A stretch of 64,000 nt of DNA from Pseudomonas sp. ANT_H4 (GTDB taxonomy: Bacteria; Pseudomonadota; Gammaproteobacteria; Pseudomonadales; Pseudomonadaceae), in the NCBI RefSeq assembly GCF_008369295.1, contig NZ_VOBG01000009.1, forward strand, positions 153,690 through 217,689, written 5' to 3'. Within the stretch, counting starts at the first letter, position 1. Each line of letters starts with the position of its first letter. This document shows, piece after piece, positions 36,403 to 45,529 of this stretch. Both the position numbers and the translations under genes were made by a program. The notes beneath the pieces were generated by a model. That model had not been told where the DNA came from. It saw nothing but the letters and a program-made list of their open reading frames with translations, and did not search any database.

Positions 36403-37381
36403 TCAATGGCTGCACGCGACTCGCACCCATCCATTTAATTCCTTCAATTTCTTTTTTCCCTTCTCCGCCATTGTTCGTCCGGCAGTTGTACGTCTAACAC
36501 TTGTGTCGCAACCTCTTTTGCGCGTGCTTCTTCTCACTCCGGTATTCCGACTTGGCTGTGCCGCCGCTTGTTGTGCCGCCAACACTTGTTGCGCAAGCAC
36601 TTCTGCCACTCTTTCTTCCTGCTCTCGCGATTCCGCTCGGGAGTTCTGCTGCCGCACATTCCTTCTTCGGTCACTTCTGCTTCTTCAATTCTCTTTTTCC
36701 ACTTGCCGATCCATCTCTGGAAGTTCTTCTACTTGCTGCTCTGGGTGTTGCTTCTTCTCGAACTGGAGCGTTGTTCTTCGTGTGGAACTTGCACGCGCAC
36801 TCTTTGTGTACCTGGCACTTCTGCCTGATCTGGTTTTGCTTCTACCTCTGGTACCGCCTCGTTTTTTGCTGCCGGCGATGTTCACGCTTTTCTTCCGGCT
36901 TGAGCATAACCATTTGTGTTCTTCTGCTTTCCCTCGGCCTGCCTGATAGAGCTCCCCGTCCAGAGCTTCCAGGTGCGCTGAGTTGATCCTGCTCGGATGC
37001 CGAGCGATTCACCGGCTTCTCGGTGGTGACCACCAGGTGGGATCTGACGGGGGGGGAAAGCACGCGGGTTGAGACGGATGTGACGGGGAGGTGAGGGCAG
37101 GGCAGCTGCGCCGTGCAGGTGCGCGGTGTCGGATACGTCACGTCGGGATCGCTGCCAGCGGTGGCGGGCAGTGTCGCAATCTGCGCTGGGCGGCGTCGGG
37201 CCTGCTGCTGGTCGATCGTTGGCGCTGACTGGTGCGAAGATGGTCCGGTTGCAAGCGGTGGTGGGCGATGTCGACTTGCGGCTTGGCTCCGTGTCTGGCC
37301 AGAGTCAGCTCTTGTCTGATCGGTGCGCTTGCCTCGCTGCGGGCGATGAAGGGCTGAGTGGGAAACTGGTTTGCAGCGCAT
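36403..37381 (-). pseudogene. Decayed gene remnants, charged/Gln-rich
   Basis: No single frame runs through. Minus-strand frames switch, with protein-like pieces in different frames (AHLEALDGELYQAGRGKAEE; RVQVPHEEQ; VEELPEMDRQVEKEN; REQEERVAEVLAQQVLAAQQ; KEVATQVLDVQLPDEQW), which suggests a Glu/Gln/Arg-rich protein broken by several frameshifts. The plus-strand Cys/Leu-rich frames here are shadows. The adjacent Pro/Ser/Thr-rich frame at 36842-37381 may be part of the same remnant. Confidence 0.4.
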
Positions 37382-37525
37382 CCCGGTCTGACAGGTGTTG
37401 CGACATCCATTTCCATCTCACTTCGCTCACTCGCGGTTCGCCGGTAGGTGTCCCTGCACCGGTTTGAAGATGATCGCTGCCGGATTGGCCGGCGCCGGTG
37501 GACTGGCTTTTATGGTCCTGCCTGA

Positions 37526-37712
37526 GCATAAATGGTTGTGCTGAGATCTGGCCTTTTTGCTGACGCTCCGGCATAAATGGTTGGTCAAGCACCGACCTGC
37601 TTATGCTGGCTAATGGCATAAATGGTTGTGCTAATAATCTATAACACGTACCTATATAATTGCTTGCTACGATCTAAATCTATGTGTATCGTTTAGGCAT
37701 AAATGGTTATGC
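37526..37712 (+). promoter_or_regulatory. Four GCATAAATGGTTGTGC repeats before the helicase operon
   Basis: Copies at 37526-37541, 37571-37586, 37616-37631 and 37697-37712 (steps 45, 45, 81 bases). The last has GCATAA and TTATGC in inverted arrangement. An opposite-strand copy (CACAAATGGTTATGC) lies near 36905. A TATAACACGTA element is at ~37640. Likely multiple operator for the operon starting at 37727. Confidence 0.65.
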
Positions 37713-37726
37713 ACTAGGAGCCGCAA

Positions 37727-38017
37727 ATGGCCAAGTACGGATTGATCAAGTGGGTAGGGAAGGCGTTGGTCTGCATCGCTTTGCCTTTGGCATGCGCCTT
37801 GTTCGCCCTCTACGCCAAGCACCATCTGCCGGGCTGGGCTTTCGCCCTGTCGCTCTTGTTTGTGGTCGTTGGTTCCGTTCCGGCGGTTCTGTTCTTCAAC
37901 CTGTTCCGAGACAAACGCTCTGCTGCTCCAGGCAAGCGCTTTGAGTTCAGCAAGCAGCAAGATGAGTGGGATGACCTGTTCAGCCCATGGCACCGCGACG
38001 ACGACGATCGCAACTAA
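37727..38017 (+). CDS. Small membrane protein
   Basis: 96 residues, ATG at 37727 with AGGAG upstream. Two transmembrane helices (~9-31 and ~36-58) and an acidic/charged C-terminus (FSKQQDEWDDLFSPWHRDDDDRN). First gene of the operon with the helicase 25 bases downstream. It may be the membrane partner of the helicase (inference). Confidence 0.7.
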   Translation: MAKYGLIKWVGKALVCIALPLACALFALYAKHHLPGWAFALSLLFVVVGSVPAVLFFNLFRDKRSAAPGKRFEFSKQQDEWDDLFSPWHRDDDDRN

Positions 38018-38042
38018 AACCGAAACCACAAGGAGGCCGGCA

Positions 38043-39914
38043 ATGGCCGCATTAGCATTCACCCCAAACACTGAGCAGGCTGTTGCTCTGGCGAGCACCG
38101 CGCACCGCTTGCTCGTTCGTGCCAAAGCTGGTACGGGAAAGACTTCCCTACAGATCGAGCATGCTCGACGCAATCCACATCTGCGATTTCTGTACGTCAC
38201 CTTCGGCAAGGCCAACCAAGAAGACGCGGCTGCCCGCTTCCCGGCCAATGTCATCACCAAAACCAGCCATGGTCTGGCGTGGGAAGTCGGCGGCCAGTTC
38301 AAGAAGACGGGCAAGCAGGGCGAGCTGTTTCCGTCCCAGTTGGCCAAGGCCTACAACATCCCGATGGCCTTTGCCCGGCATCTGCGTGAAACCCTGCATA
38401 ATTTCATGGTGTCCGCAGAAGCTGAGATCCTGCCGTCGCACGTACCGTCCATGATTCCCGTTGCCGACAAGCATAAAGCTGTGCAGTGGGCCGAGCTGGT
38501 GTGGGCAGACCTTCAACGTCTGCGTCAATGGTCCCGCGGCTGTGGTGAAAGCCAGGCTGAACGTGCCGAGTTTCTCGACACTACGCCGCTGCGCATGCCG
38601 CACGATGGCTACCTCAAGCTGTGGGCAATGACCGATCCTGAACTCCATCATCGTTACAACGAGATCCTGCTGGACGAGTACCAGGACACCAATCCGGTCT
38701 TTGCCGCGGTGATCCTGCGTCAAACCTGCCCGGTGCGTTTGGCCGGTGATGACTTCCAGAGCATCTTCGGCTTCCGCGGGGCATACAACGCCTTCGATGC
38801 TGCTCAGTTTGATGAAGTGGTCACTATCTCGGAAAGCCACCGATTCGGTCCGCCGATTGCCCAACTGGCAACGATGCTGTTGCGCGAGTTCGCCGGCGAG
38901 CAGGAACCGGTGCGGTCTTCGCGGTTGGATCTGGCTACCCGCTTCGAGGTCGACCGTACCCAGCCTTACGCAATCATCGGCCGTACCAACGCCAGGTTGT
39001 TTGCCAGCGCTGTTGCCCTGCTGGGCTCCAAGCGCCTTCATTTCGTTGGCGGTGTCGAAGAGTATCCATTCGACAAGCTGGTTGAAGTACACCACCTGCG
39101 AGCCAACACCGGTGCTCAGCTCCGTGATCCTCTGATCAGTGCCTTTGCTTCGTTTGCCCAGCTGGAGGCTTACGCTCAGGACACCGACGACAAAGAGATC
39201 CATTCCCTCATCAGCGTCGCCAAGCAGTACGGCGATCAGATCCCGTCGCTGGTCAGCCAGATCAAGGCTGCCTGCGTCGACAAGATCGAGGAGGCCGATG
39301 TTGCTCTGCTGACTGCCCACCGCTCCAAGGGCTTGGAATTTCCCCAGCTTGTACTGCTCAGCGATTTCCATAACCTGATCACTGATGGCGGCCTGCCGCT
39401 GGTACTGGATACCCCAGAATTGCGTCAGGAGCTGCACCTGCTTTACGTGGCCTTGACACGGGCGAAGTGGGCCATTGAGCTGAATGAGCAAATTCTGGCG
39501 ATCGTGCGCTACTGCGAGACCGCAGGCCGAGTCGGTACCGAGGCTTTGGCGGCTTCGAAGGGCACCGAACAAGTCGAGGGGGCTGCTCTTGATATTCAGG
39601 GTGAACCAGAGAGTTACTTCGGCGCCGTTGAGTACGGCGTGGGCGCGTTCGCTAACGTGGCCGAGCTGGTGGGTCAGGATGCGGCGCTGTTGTTCGACGG
39701 TGACGAGCTGGAGTCTCGTATTGAGTTGGCTATTCTCCGGCAAGGGCTGCTGACAGCGGCCGGGCTGGCTGGCGCCCTGGGCGGTCCTGTTTCCGAAATT
39801 GCGGACGCGGTGGCGAAGATGGTCCGTTGTGGTCGTCTGTCGGCGGGGCTCTTCATCGATTGCGAGGCGGTCACTCGGCGCCTGGTCACCAACATCCAGC
39901 TGGATGCGGCCTGA
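38043..39914 (+). CDS. UvrD/Rep-family superfamily 1 helicase
   Basis: 623 residues from the ATG at 38043 (AAGGAGG before it). Motifs in order: Walker A AKAGTGKTS (K33), LDEYQDTN, LAGDDFQSIFGFRGA, LLTAHRSKGLEF and LYVALTRAK. Smaller than UvrD (~720 residues). The C-terminal ~120 residues are not helicase and have no assignment. It could serve replication restart, conjugation or anti-phage defence; the nearby membrane protein and two small proteins suggest a dedicated module. Confidence 0.9.
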   Translation: MAALAFTPNTEQAVALASTAHRLLVRAKAGTGKTSLQIEHARRNPHLRFLYVTFGKANQEDAAARFPANVITKTSHGLAWEVGGQFKKTGKQGELFPSQLAKAYNIPMAFARHLRETLHNFMVSAEAEILPSHVPSMIPVADKHKAVQWAELVWADLQRLRQWSRGCGESQAERAEFLDTTPLRMPHDGYLKLWAMTDPELHHRYNEILLDEYQDTNPVFAAVILRQTCPVRLAGDDFQSIFGFRGAYNAFDAAQFDEVVTISESHRFGPPIAQLATMLLREFAGEQEPVRSSRLDLATRFEVDRTQPYAIIGRTNARLFASAVALLGSKRLHFVGGVEEYPFDKLVEVHHLRANTGAQLRDPLISAFASFAQLEAYAQDTDDKEIHSLISVAKQYGDQIPSLVSQIKAACVDKIEEADVALLTAHRSKGLEFPQLVLLSDFHNLITDGGLPLVLDTPELRQELHLLYVALTRAKWAIELNEQILAIVRYCETAGRVGTEALAASKGTEQVEGAALDIQGEPESYFGAVEYGVGAFANVAELVGQDAALLFDGDELESRIELAILRQGLLTAAGLAGALGGPVSEIADAVAKMVRCGRLSAGLFIDCEAVTRRLVTNIQLDAA

Positions 39915-39949
39915 TATGGGCCCTTCTCTGATCGGTGACGGGGGCTTCC

Positions 39950-40351
39950 ATGGCGGATGACTTCATACGCATCGTGTACCGGCGTGAGGTCGGCGGGAAA
40001 TCGAAACGGACATCAGTCTCCATTGACCCGCTGCTGTTCGAGATCTTCAGCCAGGTCCGCGGCGGCATCGCCGAAGCCCGCACCGTGTTGCGCGTGTGGG
40101 CCATGGAGGCGGATGCCGATCGCACGGAAGCCAATTGGCGCATCGGTAACTCGCGACTGGTTCAGCAGCGGATGTCGGTGGAGATCCTCGAGGCGGTCAA
40201 GCTGGGGATTGCTTATCGCAAGTTGAGTCAATCGAAGGGCGGAAAGGGGAACAGTCGCGGCGCCGGCCGGGCCACCGTTTCGGTGGATGGCGGGGAGGGG
40301 TCGCAGCAAATGCCGGCGGTGACCGGGCACCTGGAGGTGGAACATGATTGA
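39950..40351 (+). CDS. Small hypothetical protein
   Basis: 133 residues from the ATG at 39950; the GTG at 39935 is also open. N-terminal FIRIVYRREVGG, then SKRTSVSIDPLLFEIFSQV. This looks like a ribbon-helix-helix-type strand followed by helices, with a Gly/Ser-rich tail. Overlaps the next gene by eight bases, so they are cotranslated. Confidence 0.6.
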   Translation: MADDFIRIVYRREVGGKSKRTSVSIDPLLFEIFSQVRGGIAEARTVLRVWAMEADADRTEANWRIGNSRLVQQRMSVEILEAVKLGIAYRKLSQSKGGKGNSRGAGRATVSVDGGEGSQQMPAVTGHLEVEHD

Positions 40352-41021
40352 CCATTCAAATCCGGTCGCGGCTCGACAGCCACTAACGAAGGCACAATTC
40401 GTCATGTTGCGGTCTTTGGGCCGGGAGGGGAGTTGGTCCGAAGGTTCGTTACCCTTATGGAAAGTCTCCCGTCACTGGTCGCTCAGCCGTGAACATTCAA
40501 TCGATACCGATGATGCATGCCGGGATCTTGAACGCAGGGGCTTGGCAGTGAGTACGCGGAAGACTTGCTGCGAGGCTCACCGGTACGACAAGGTGTTCTC
40601 ACTGACGGAGCGGGGCAAAGCTATGCTGATCCGCATCAATACCCACCAGCTGCCGCCCATACTCCCCCAGTGGATGCCTACCGTGGAGATTCTGGCTATG
40701 GCCCGGGCGTGTGCGGCGGTAACTGCTGTTGTGCCGGCCACGGTTGTACAACTGATCCTGGTGCAGGCGCAGCGCGAAAATGCTTTGAGGCTGGGTTCCG
40801 TTCAAGAGCGATTTGTGAAGTTGGTCAAGTCGGCACGCAAAGTTGCAGCTGGGCGCTCTGTTCAAGACTTGGGGGCTTTTGAGGGGGCGTTGCGAAGCAG
40901 CACGAATGTGCCGCCGGATTTTGCTGACTCTATCGCTTCCGTGCTCAAGCAGCAACCCCAGCTCAATGCGGTACCGGATCGTCCGCATGAACCAACCGAA
41001 CAGGAACAGGCCTTGTCCTGA
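40344..41021 (+). CDS. Winged-helix-like protein
   Basis: 225 residues. The first ~90 residues resemble a winged helix (TKAQFVMLRSLG, DACRDLERRGLAVSTRKT, KVFSLTERGKAML). The C-terminal half is helical and hydrophobic in places. The ACTAACGAAGGCACA at 40382-40396 is one mismatch from the oriV iteron, inside the coding sequence. Last gene of the helicase operon. Confidence 0.6.
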   Translation: MIDHSNPVAARQPLTKAQFVMLRSLGREGSWSEGSLPLWKVSRHWSLSREHSIDTDDACRDLERRGLAVSTRKTCCEAHRYDKVFSLTERGKAMLIRINTHQLPPILPQWMPTVEILAMARACAAVTAVVPATVVQLILVQAQRENALRLGSVQERFVKLVKSARKVAAGRSVQDLGAFEGALRSSTNVPPDFADSIASVLKQQPQLNAVPDRPHEPTEQEQALS

Positions 41022-41161
41022 CCTGGTGCCGCGGAACCTTCCAGCAGCAGCGAAACCACAAAAAGTAACTCTGACTTGACCAAACCCACAGACGAACCAT
41101 TCGCACGAAATTACAGACAGCACGTATTGGTACGTGTATAGAATCAGAAAAAGGAGCTAAG

Positions 41162-41647
41162 ATGGCAATTGCAGACATTGTAGAGGACAGCACCACGCTC
41201 ATTATCGTCGCGTGCGTAATTGCGGTTTTCTTGTATTCCCAGCTGGCAAAGCGGAAGAAGTACTCGACCAAGCACTACCAGTGCATCCCGTTGTTGACCG
41301 AGCGCGAGCAGGACTTTTTCTGGCGGCTCAAAGAGGCGGTGCGCGATGACTTGGTCATTGCACCCCAGGTGGTGTTCGGGGCGTTCATCAAGGTCAGGGC
41401 CACGGCGTTGACCGACAAGAATCACGCCCGGCATGTGGTCGCCCATAACCGGTGCGACTTCTTGCTGTGTGACAAGAAACTCAAGCCCGTGGCGTTGGTG
41501 GAGGTCGATGATTCGACTCACAACAACTTCAAGGCCCGCTCCACGGACCGTCGTCGCGACGATCTCATGAAGGCGGTGGGGGTGTTGGTGATCCGCTACC
41601 GGAACATGCCGGCGCCGACCCAGATTCGAAAGGACCTGAAGCTGTAG
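41162..41647 (+). CDS. DUF2726 nuclease-like membrane protein
   Basis: 161 residues; AAGGAG seven bases upstream. An N-terminal membrane helix (TLIIVACVIAVFLYS) precedes a DUF2726 domain: FGAFIKVRA, CDFLLCDKKLKPVALVEVDDSTH, then RRRDDLMKAVGVLVIRY. This family resembles PD-(D/E)XK nucleases (DFLLCD and EVDD). Usually found with DNA-processing proteins; whether it is active is unknown. Confidence 0.8.
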   Translation: MAIADIVEDSTTLIIVACVIAVFLYSQLAKRKKYSTKHYQCIPLLTEREQDFFWRLKEAVRDDLVIAPQVVFGAFIKVRATALTDKNHARHVVAHNRCDFLLCDKKLKPVALVEVDDSTHNNFKARSTDRRRDDLMKAVGVLVIRYRNMPAPTQIRKDLKL

Positions 41648-41868
41648 GTCCTCTTCCGGTAACCGGGTTCCTGGGTGGGCAGGCCGCTTGCGAACAAGTG
41701 GGGAATCTCAATATCTCGCGTGTGGTCGCTCGCGGCACAGATCAAGCAAGAGAAGCGAGACGAAGAGCCCGATACGCCTGCTCTAACGCAGTAAGCGGCT
41801 GGGCTGGGATTGTTTAGGTCGCCCCGTAACTTTTGGTATCTCTGAGAAAGGGATCCGGTGGAGGAAAC

Positions 41869-42777
41869 ATGGCAAGCAAAGAGGCTCTGACAAACCGCTC
41901 GATTGGCATTCTGGTCAACCTGTCCGCCGGGCTCGATGAGACCGGTCGTGAGTGTGACGAAGATCGGGTGCATCTGACCGCTAACCTGCGTTTGGCCGCT
42001 GCCGCCGGCGCCGCCGCTTTGTCCCAGCGCTCGAAGCGCTCCACGCCGTTCGCCAACGACACCGCCAGCCCGAATGTGAAGTTGGTCAAGTCGGCGGCCG
42101 GCTGGCTCGATCAGCTCAAGCAGGCCAAAGGCTTTCACGGCGATGTAACCGCGGCCGAATTCCTTGGCGTGAGCCCAACTCAGTTCTCGCGCTGGCGCAC
42201 GGGCAAGGACTTGCTCGACAACTACCACGCCTGGCAGATCGCTACCGCTTTGAATGTGAGCCCGATGGCGATCATCGGCAGCGTGAATTTTCACCTTGCT
42301 CGTGATTCCGAACGTACCCGCTGGCTGCACATGCTTTCGACCGTCATCGACGCCGAGTTGCCACCGATGCCTGATGCAGTGATATCCCCACCTGCACCTG
42401 CACCTGCACCTGCACCTGCACCTGCATCTGCATCTGCACCTGCACCTGCACCAGCAGCGGTACCGGTGGAACCGCCGCCGCAAGAAGCAACCGCACAGGG
42501 GAGCAAGTGGACGGCAGACGAAGATCAACGGCTCGTGTCTGCGTATCAGGATTGCGCCGACGTCGCGGCCCTGGCCAAGTCTCATCGGCGTTCGATCAAG
42601 GCCATCTTGCTGCGCTTAAGCCAGACACACCGCCTTCTGACCAGTGAAACGTTAGCCAGCCTGTGCGAGCTGTATGGCGTGGATCTGCGCCACCAGGGTC
42701 GAGACAAAAAGCCAGCCCGCAAAGCTCCTCGGGCCGCAGTGAATTCGCAGCAGCCCGCTCCATCAGTGTTTCTGTAA
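41869..42777 (+). CDS. HTH and Myb/SANT-like regulator with VFL tail
   Basis: 302 residues from the ATG at 41869 (GGAGG, seven-base spacing). A YdaS/DUF3693-type HTH around residues 85-135 (VTAAEFLGVSPTQFSRWRTGKD) is followed by a Pro-Ala-rich linker from a CACCTG hexamer repeat (~42389-42450). A Myb/SANT-like segment follows (KWTADEDQRLVSAYQ, then RSIKAILLRL), and the tail is APSVFL. The terminal VFL matches topoisomerase III's. Probably a DNA-binding regulator. Confidence 0.75.
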   Translation: MASKEALTNRSIGILVNLSAGLDETGRECDEDRVHLTANLRLAAAAGAAALSQRSKRSTPFANDTASPNVKLVKSAAGWLDQLKQAKGFHGDVTAAEFLGVSPTQFSRWRTGKDLLDNYHAWQIATALNVSPMAIIGSVNFHLARDSERTRWLHMLSTVIDAELPPMPDAVISPPAPAPAPAPAPASASAPAPAPAAVPVEPPPQEATAQGSKWTADEDQRLVSAYQDCADVAALAKSHRRSIKAILLRLSQTHRLLTSETLASLCELYGVDLRHQGRDKKPARKAPRAAVNSQQPAPSVFL

Positions 42778-42850
42778 TTCAGCGCGTTGGGTTCCGATCG
42801 CTCATCAGGGGTCAGGACGAGTCGGTGCGTAACCGCTGCTTAAACCACCG

Positions 42851-42868
42851 CCCCGATCATCGGGGCAT
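42851..42868. terminator. Hairpin without T-run
   Basis: GCCCCGAT / ATCGGGGC hairpin between two genes. No U-run follows, so it is at best a weak terminator or an mRNA-stability element. Confidence 0.35.
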
Positions 42869-42926
42869 TGCAGCGCCACGGCGTGGATGCACGTCGTGTA
42901 ATTAAATCGTTAGAAAGGGGAAAAAG

Positions 42927-43415
42927 ATGACTGCAACTACCAATGAGCTCAAGTCCTTCAGCGGGCGGATCCTGGACGGTTTCGTTGCCATTACAGTGGT
43001 ATTCAATCGGTTGTGGCTCGCATTGGTCGCATTGCCCGCAGGGGTAGTGCTCACCGGCTTGCTTATGGCAAATGACTACTCACCGACTAAAGTCGTTGAA
43101 AACTTCATGGTTATCAGCCATGAAACGATCCAGAACTTGCAACCTGGAACTGTGGCAGGTACCTATCGGTGGACTGAGTGCATCGACGCGAAGACTTCAG
43201 AAAAGCTGATTGCTCCTGTCCCCAACGATCAATGTAACCACCTCGTTAGTCGTGAGGGCACGTTGAGCGAGGCACTACGCGGTGCTGGGATCATTGCCAA
43301 TGTCTACGTCATCCTGGCGCTGATGTTTTTTGCAGCACAGCTGTACGTGTGGCCTCGTTCCCGTTTTGGCTTGCGTTCGAAATTGGCAAAGCTGCTGCGA
43401 CTGAACCGTTCGTAA
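42927..43415 (+). CDS. Two-pass membrane protein
   Basis: 162 residues; AAAGGGG upstream of the ATG. Membrane helices ~27-48 and ~121-141 enclose a ~70-residue loop with two cysteines (TECIDAKT, NDQCNHLV) that could pair in the periplasm. Short basic C-terminus. Function unknown. Confidence 0.65.
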   Translation: MTATTNELKSFSGRILDGFVAITVVFNRLWLALVALPAGVVLTGLLMANDYSPTKVVENFMVISHETIQNLQPGTVAGTYRWTECIDAKTSEKLIAPVPNDQCNHLVSREGTLSEALRGAGIIANVYVILALMFFAAQLYVWPRSRFGLRSKLAKLLRLNRS

Positions 43416-43734
43416 CCGGTAAATGCCGACGACATCACACAGCCCCGTCCTCACGGGGCCTCGGGAGCAGGGTCGAGTCGGTAGGCTGGATAGTTGATCG
43501 TAAACTTGACCAACTATGCCATCTAAACCATCAGCCACTAACGATGGCACATCTCGATTTAAGCAAACGCCCTGTATTCAGGGCCTTCCGCGCTTTCAAA
43601 GTGCTGTAACTAACGATGGCACATTTGGCGGCCGCTGAGCCGACGGCATCTCGGCGGTCTCTAAATGTTTACCGACCTATCAATAAACGATCTGTGTTGA
43701 TCGTCAAGTCACCATCAGAACTGGAGCGATACCC

Positions 43735-44022
43735 ATGATTGAGCCAAACCATTTCCGTCCGGACCAGGCCGGCGATTTTCCTTTCACCACCGAAGTTGAG
43801 CTCTTGCTGGGGGGCATCAGTCGGGCGATGCATCCCGACGGCACCTTCCAGTTCGCCGACCAGGACTGTGAGCCCGTAGCAGTGTATTCGCCTCGGCTCG
43901 ATGAGCGTGCGCTGGAAGCTTTCTGCAAGCGGCACATCGAACGGTACCGCGATCACCACCAGAAACACAAAGCGGCGATTCAGGAAGACGAGACGCCGCC
44001 CATTGAACCGTTTTGGGAGTAA
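43735..44022 (+). CDS. Small hypothetical protein flanked by iterons
   Basis: 95 residues, ATG with GGAG upstream. Acidic, with ends QEDETPPIEPFWE, and a helix (ERALEAFCKRHIERYRDHHQ). No family recognised. Its only unusual feature is the position inside the iteron cluster; it could be a copy-number regulator (inference). Confidence 0.55.
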   Translation: MIEPNHFRPDQAGDFPFTTEVELLLGGISRAMHPDGTFQFADQDCEPVAVYSPRLDERALEAFCKRHIERYRDHHQKHKAAIQEDETPPIEPFWE

Positions 44023-44168
44023 ACCAGGTGGTTGATTGAACGACAGCGCCACAAGCTGGGAGCCGCTGTTAACCCAGGCGACAAGTCACTCTGGCGTTCT
44101 AACGGCTCACATCTAACGATGGCACAAGTCACACTTCATTCCGTTACCCTTCTCAACGCTTCACATCC

Positions 44169-44193
44169 CCGGCCTTGATGGCCGGTTTTTTTT
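44169..44193 (+). terminator. Intrinsic terminator
   Basis: CCGGCC (44169-44174) pairs with GGCCGG (44180-44185), followed by eight T. Lies between the small gene and the convergent nuclease gene. Confidence 0.85.
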
Positions 44194-44236
44194 ACGCTTT
44201 GAAAGGTGGAAGACACCCACCTAACGATGGCACTAC

Positions 44237-44926
44237 TCAGACGTCAATTCCCTTTGTGGCCTTCAGCCGGACCACCTCGCAGGCAAAACCCATTGGTGAC
44301 GCGATCCCTATCGCAAAGCGCAACTGTGAATCCAGAAGCTTGTCGCTGGTCTTGACCTCGACCAGACTCATCGTCCCACTCTCAATCACGATCAGGTCTG
44401 GCCACCCAGCCCGGTAATCGTATGGCGCCGCGGAGAACGCCATTAGGATGTCCGCCAGTTTGTCCCTGCCCAGGTGCTCGAATAATTCCAGCATGAAGGT
44501 CGCCTTCACCCTCGGAAAAAATGACGCAAGGATCGAGCTTTTTGTCAGCTCGTTCACATTTCGCTCAAGGGCGTCCGGTGAGATGTTCCTGACGGTGTCT
44601 ACTATCTCGGCAGTGTGCTCCACCAGAATCGTCATTTGCGCTTCCAGGTAGCGGTTGATCGCATCGACCCGATCGCCAAAGAGATTCCTCGCGGCCAAGG
44701 TTTCCAGCGCAGCTGCCTTCATGAGTAAAAGGGCAGATCCTCCCTCGCAATAACTCACGCTGGCGCCGCCGCGGGCAAACATTTGGCCGACCACTTCCTC
44801 AGGGAGCCCTGCCGGGCTTCCATTTAATGACCAGAGACGTTTGTCATGCTTCTGCGCCAGCACTTCGGTCAGCGACCAGCCGATATCGGCGCATTGATCG
44901 GCCAGTATGACCTTCTGCTGTTTCAT
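44237..44926 (-). CDS. VRR-NUC domain nuclease
   Basis: 229 residues. The C-terminal ~90 residues hold the VRR-NUC signature YDYRAGWPDLIVIESGTMSLVEVKT followed by LLDSQLRF, i.e. the PD-(D/E)XK catalytic D...E-x-K. The N-terminal part is helical and may bind DNA or a partner. VRR-NUC proteins act on branched or damaged DNA or in phage and plasmid restriction-like roles. The stop lies at the edge of the last iteron. A TACGTGTTAT element is upstream, near 44970. Confidence 0.85.
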   Translation of the reverse strand: MKQQKVILADQCADIGWSLTEVLAQKHDKRLWSLNGSPAGLPEEVVGQMFARGGASVSYCEGGSALLLMKAAALETLAARNLFGDRVDAINRYLEAQMTILVEHTAEIVDTVRNISPDALERNVNELTKSSILASFFPRVKATFMLELFEHLGRDKLADILMAFSAAPYDYRAGWPDLIVIESGTMSLVEVKTSDKLLDSQLRFAIGIASPMGFACEVVRLKATKGIDV

Positions 44927-45154
44927 GGGATATATCCTTCGTCAGGTGGTATTGATACTGCTATTTCCGTATAGCTACGTGTTATGTATTATTGTAGTGT
45001 CTATCAGCGTTATGCTTCCGGGGATTCAACGCGATCACGCTCACTGCACTGTGATAATTCAAGCATGGCGAAGCCGGTAAGCAGCGCGCAATCAATCAAA
45101 CCGCGGGTCAGCCCTACAGCAAGTGGCAGAACTCGACACCTAGAAGGGGGAGCC

Positions 45155-45529
45155 ATGAGCAACGACACGGCCCAAAGCGCGTTACGAAAAATGGATAGCG
45201 ACCTTGAGCTGCATCACCGCACCTGGGAGATCGATGGCGATTTGTATCGTTGCCGTCACTGCAAGTCCGGGCAACTGGCCAGTAAGGGCGCTGAGAAGTT
45301 TGTCCACGCATCTGATTGTGCAGCAAGACGCACGGTCAGTGATCACCCGTGGCTTGACCTTGTTCGTCATACCGAAGCTCTGTCCATGCCTACTCCTCAG
45401 ATCAAGTCCTGCTCTGGTGTCAGGTGCCAATTGGACGTGGCCCGCGTGAGCAGTGCTGAGTGTCATTTCGAGCAGGTGGGTCACCAGCCATGCTTGCACA
45501 AGGGACCGAAGGAAGAGACTTATGTGTGA
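45155..45529 (+). CDS. Small zinc-binding-like protein
   Basis: 124 residues from the ATG at 45155 (AAGGGGGAG). A Cys/His set (CRHCKSG, then HASDC) suggests one zinc site. No family recognised. Overlaps the next gene by eight bases. First gene of a run of overlapping phage-like genes. Confidence 0.6.
   Translation: MSNDTAQSALRKMDSDLELHHRTWEIDGDLYRCRHCKSGQLASKGAEKFVHASDCAARRTVSDHPWLDLVRHTEALSMPTPQIKSCSGVRCQLDVARVSSAECHFEQVGHQPCLHKGPKEETYV

Larger units (their letters stand above)
43537..44234 (+). repeat. Second cluster of oriV-type iterons
   Basis: Four copies of the 15-base iteron in one orientation: 43537-43551 (ACTAACGATGGCACA), 43609-43623 (same), 44112-44126 (TCTAACGATGGCACA) and 44220-44234 (CCTAACGATGGCACT). 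A one-mismatch copy lies at 40382. They flank the gene at 43735-44022. Possible roles are secondary RepA binding (titration or handcuffing), or remnants of a second origin. Confidence 0.75.

Noticed and set aside
36501..36986. Long Cys/Leu-rich plus-strand frame, apparently a membrane protein
   Set aside because: Low-complexity composition and no start site; it mirrors Glu/Gln/Arg-rich minus-strand remnants.
38148..39743. 531-codon minus-strand open frame
   Set aside because: Shadow of the UvrD-like helicase, whose motifs on the plus strand are complete.
42389..42450. Regular short repeats, possible CRISPR
   Set aside because: Simple CACCTG hexamers encoding a Pro-Ala linker; no spacers.
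41596..42585. Arg/Cys-rich minus-strand frame
   Set aside because: Shadow of the DUF2726 and HTH/Myb-like genes.
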